NCBI GenBank assembly: GCA_023425285.1 | Contig: JAFACY010000052.1 | Span: 1-6,794 of the forward strand | Length of the DNA: 6,794 bases | Source: Bacillota bacterium | GTDB taxonomy: Bacteria; Bacillota; Clostridia; Tissierellales; Sedimentibacteraceae | Reading direction: 5' to 3' | Shown here: positions 6,757 through 6,794 of the stretch, in pieces | Layout of the letters: every line of letters starts with the position of its first letter | Numbering within the stretch: the first letter of the stretch is position 1 | The notes under the pieces: model-generated | Told to the model about the DNA's origin: nothing | The model's database searches: none | Seen by the model: the letters and a program-made list of their open reading frames with translations, nothing else | Translations under genes and position numbers: made by a program

Positions 6757-6790
6757 GCCCTGTCGACCATTTTTTTAAAATGAGCAGGGC
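6757..6790. repeat. Imperfect two-part hairpin at the window edge
   Basis: Outer arms GCCCTG (6757-6762) and CAGGGC (6785-6790) enclose inner arms CATTTT (6768-6773) and AAAATG (6777-6782) around a three-base loop, with an asymmetric internal loop (five bases on the left, two on the right). The left side also carries the palindrome GTCGAC (6762-6767), and CGACCA occurs twice (6746-6751 and 6764-6769). The block is richer in GC than the AT-rich DNA on its left. It could be the end of a mobile or repeat element, or a structured RNA or terminator whose T-run lies beyond the window. The cut-off prevents a decision. Confidence 0.45.
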
Positions 6791-6794
6791 GCGT

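Noticed and set aside
6722..6778. 18-codon frame starting at ATG 6722 (proline- and lysine-rich)
   Set aside because: It has no ribosome binding site, runs through the structured block, and matches nothing I recognise.
6780..6794. ATG at 6780 opening a frame that runs off the window (M-S-R-A-R)
   Set aside because: Five codons, preceded by a T/A tract with no Shine-Dalgarno sequence and sitting inside a hairpin arm; too little to call a gene start.

Overview
The window is AT-rich chromosomal DNA, by eye in the mid-to-high 30s % GC. Strong AGGAGG-type ribosome binding sites, tight gene packing, a VanW-family protein and a SigV-like ECF sigma factor point to a Gram-positive Firmicute. The best guess is an anaerobic Clostridia/Eubacteriales lineage, but no gene here fixes the genus. 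All genes read on the + strand.

Positions 1-6076 look like one transcription unit of eight reading frames ended by an intrinsic terminator at 6086-6108. In order they are: the tail of a membrane protein (1-189, may be truncated by the window edge); a VanW-family protein (217-1038); a 63-residue DUF4177-type protein that starts inside the VanW stop codon (1035-1226); a GNAT acetyltransferase (1247-1789); an ABC-2-type transporter ATPase (1810-2580) and its large membrane partner (2591-4225); a nucleoid-associated NA37/NdpA-family protein (4222-5220); and a membrane-anchored metallophosphoesterase (5222-6076). Junctions are short or overlapping (4-nt overlaps at 1035 and 4222, a 1-nt gap at 5221, gaps of 10-27 nt elsewhere), so translational coupling is likely. 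The ATPase and permease should form one exporter. VanW and the metallophosphoesterase suggest cell-surface work, while the acetyltransferase and NA37 protein have no obvious link to it.

A second unit begins after the terminator. An AT-tract-rich 80-bp spacer holds a possible promoter, then comes a small ECF sigma factor of the SigV-like kind (6190-6666). Such genes are normally followed at once by an anti-sigma gene. Here the last 128 bases contain only very short reading frames, one of which (GTG at 6690, ten codons) could be the stump of a lost or displaced anti-sigma gene. They also contain a GC-richer block with an imperfect two-part hairpin (6757-6790) that may mark the edge of a repeat or mobile element. 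I see no tRNA, rRNA, CRISPR array or complete insertion sequence. No single feature is clearly a new system; the mixed operon and the sigma gene without an evident partner are the points most worth a second look.
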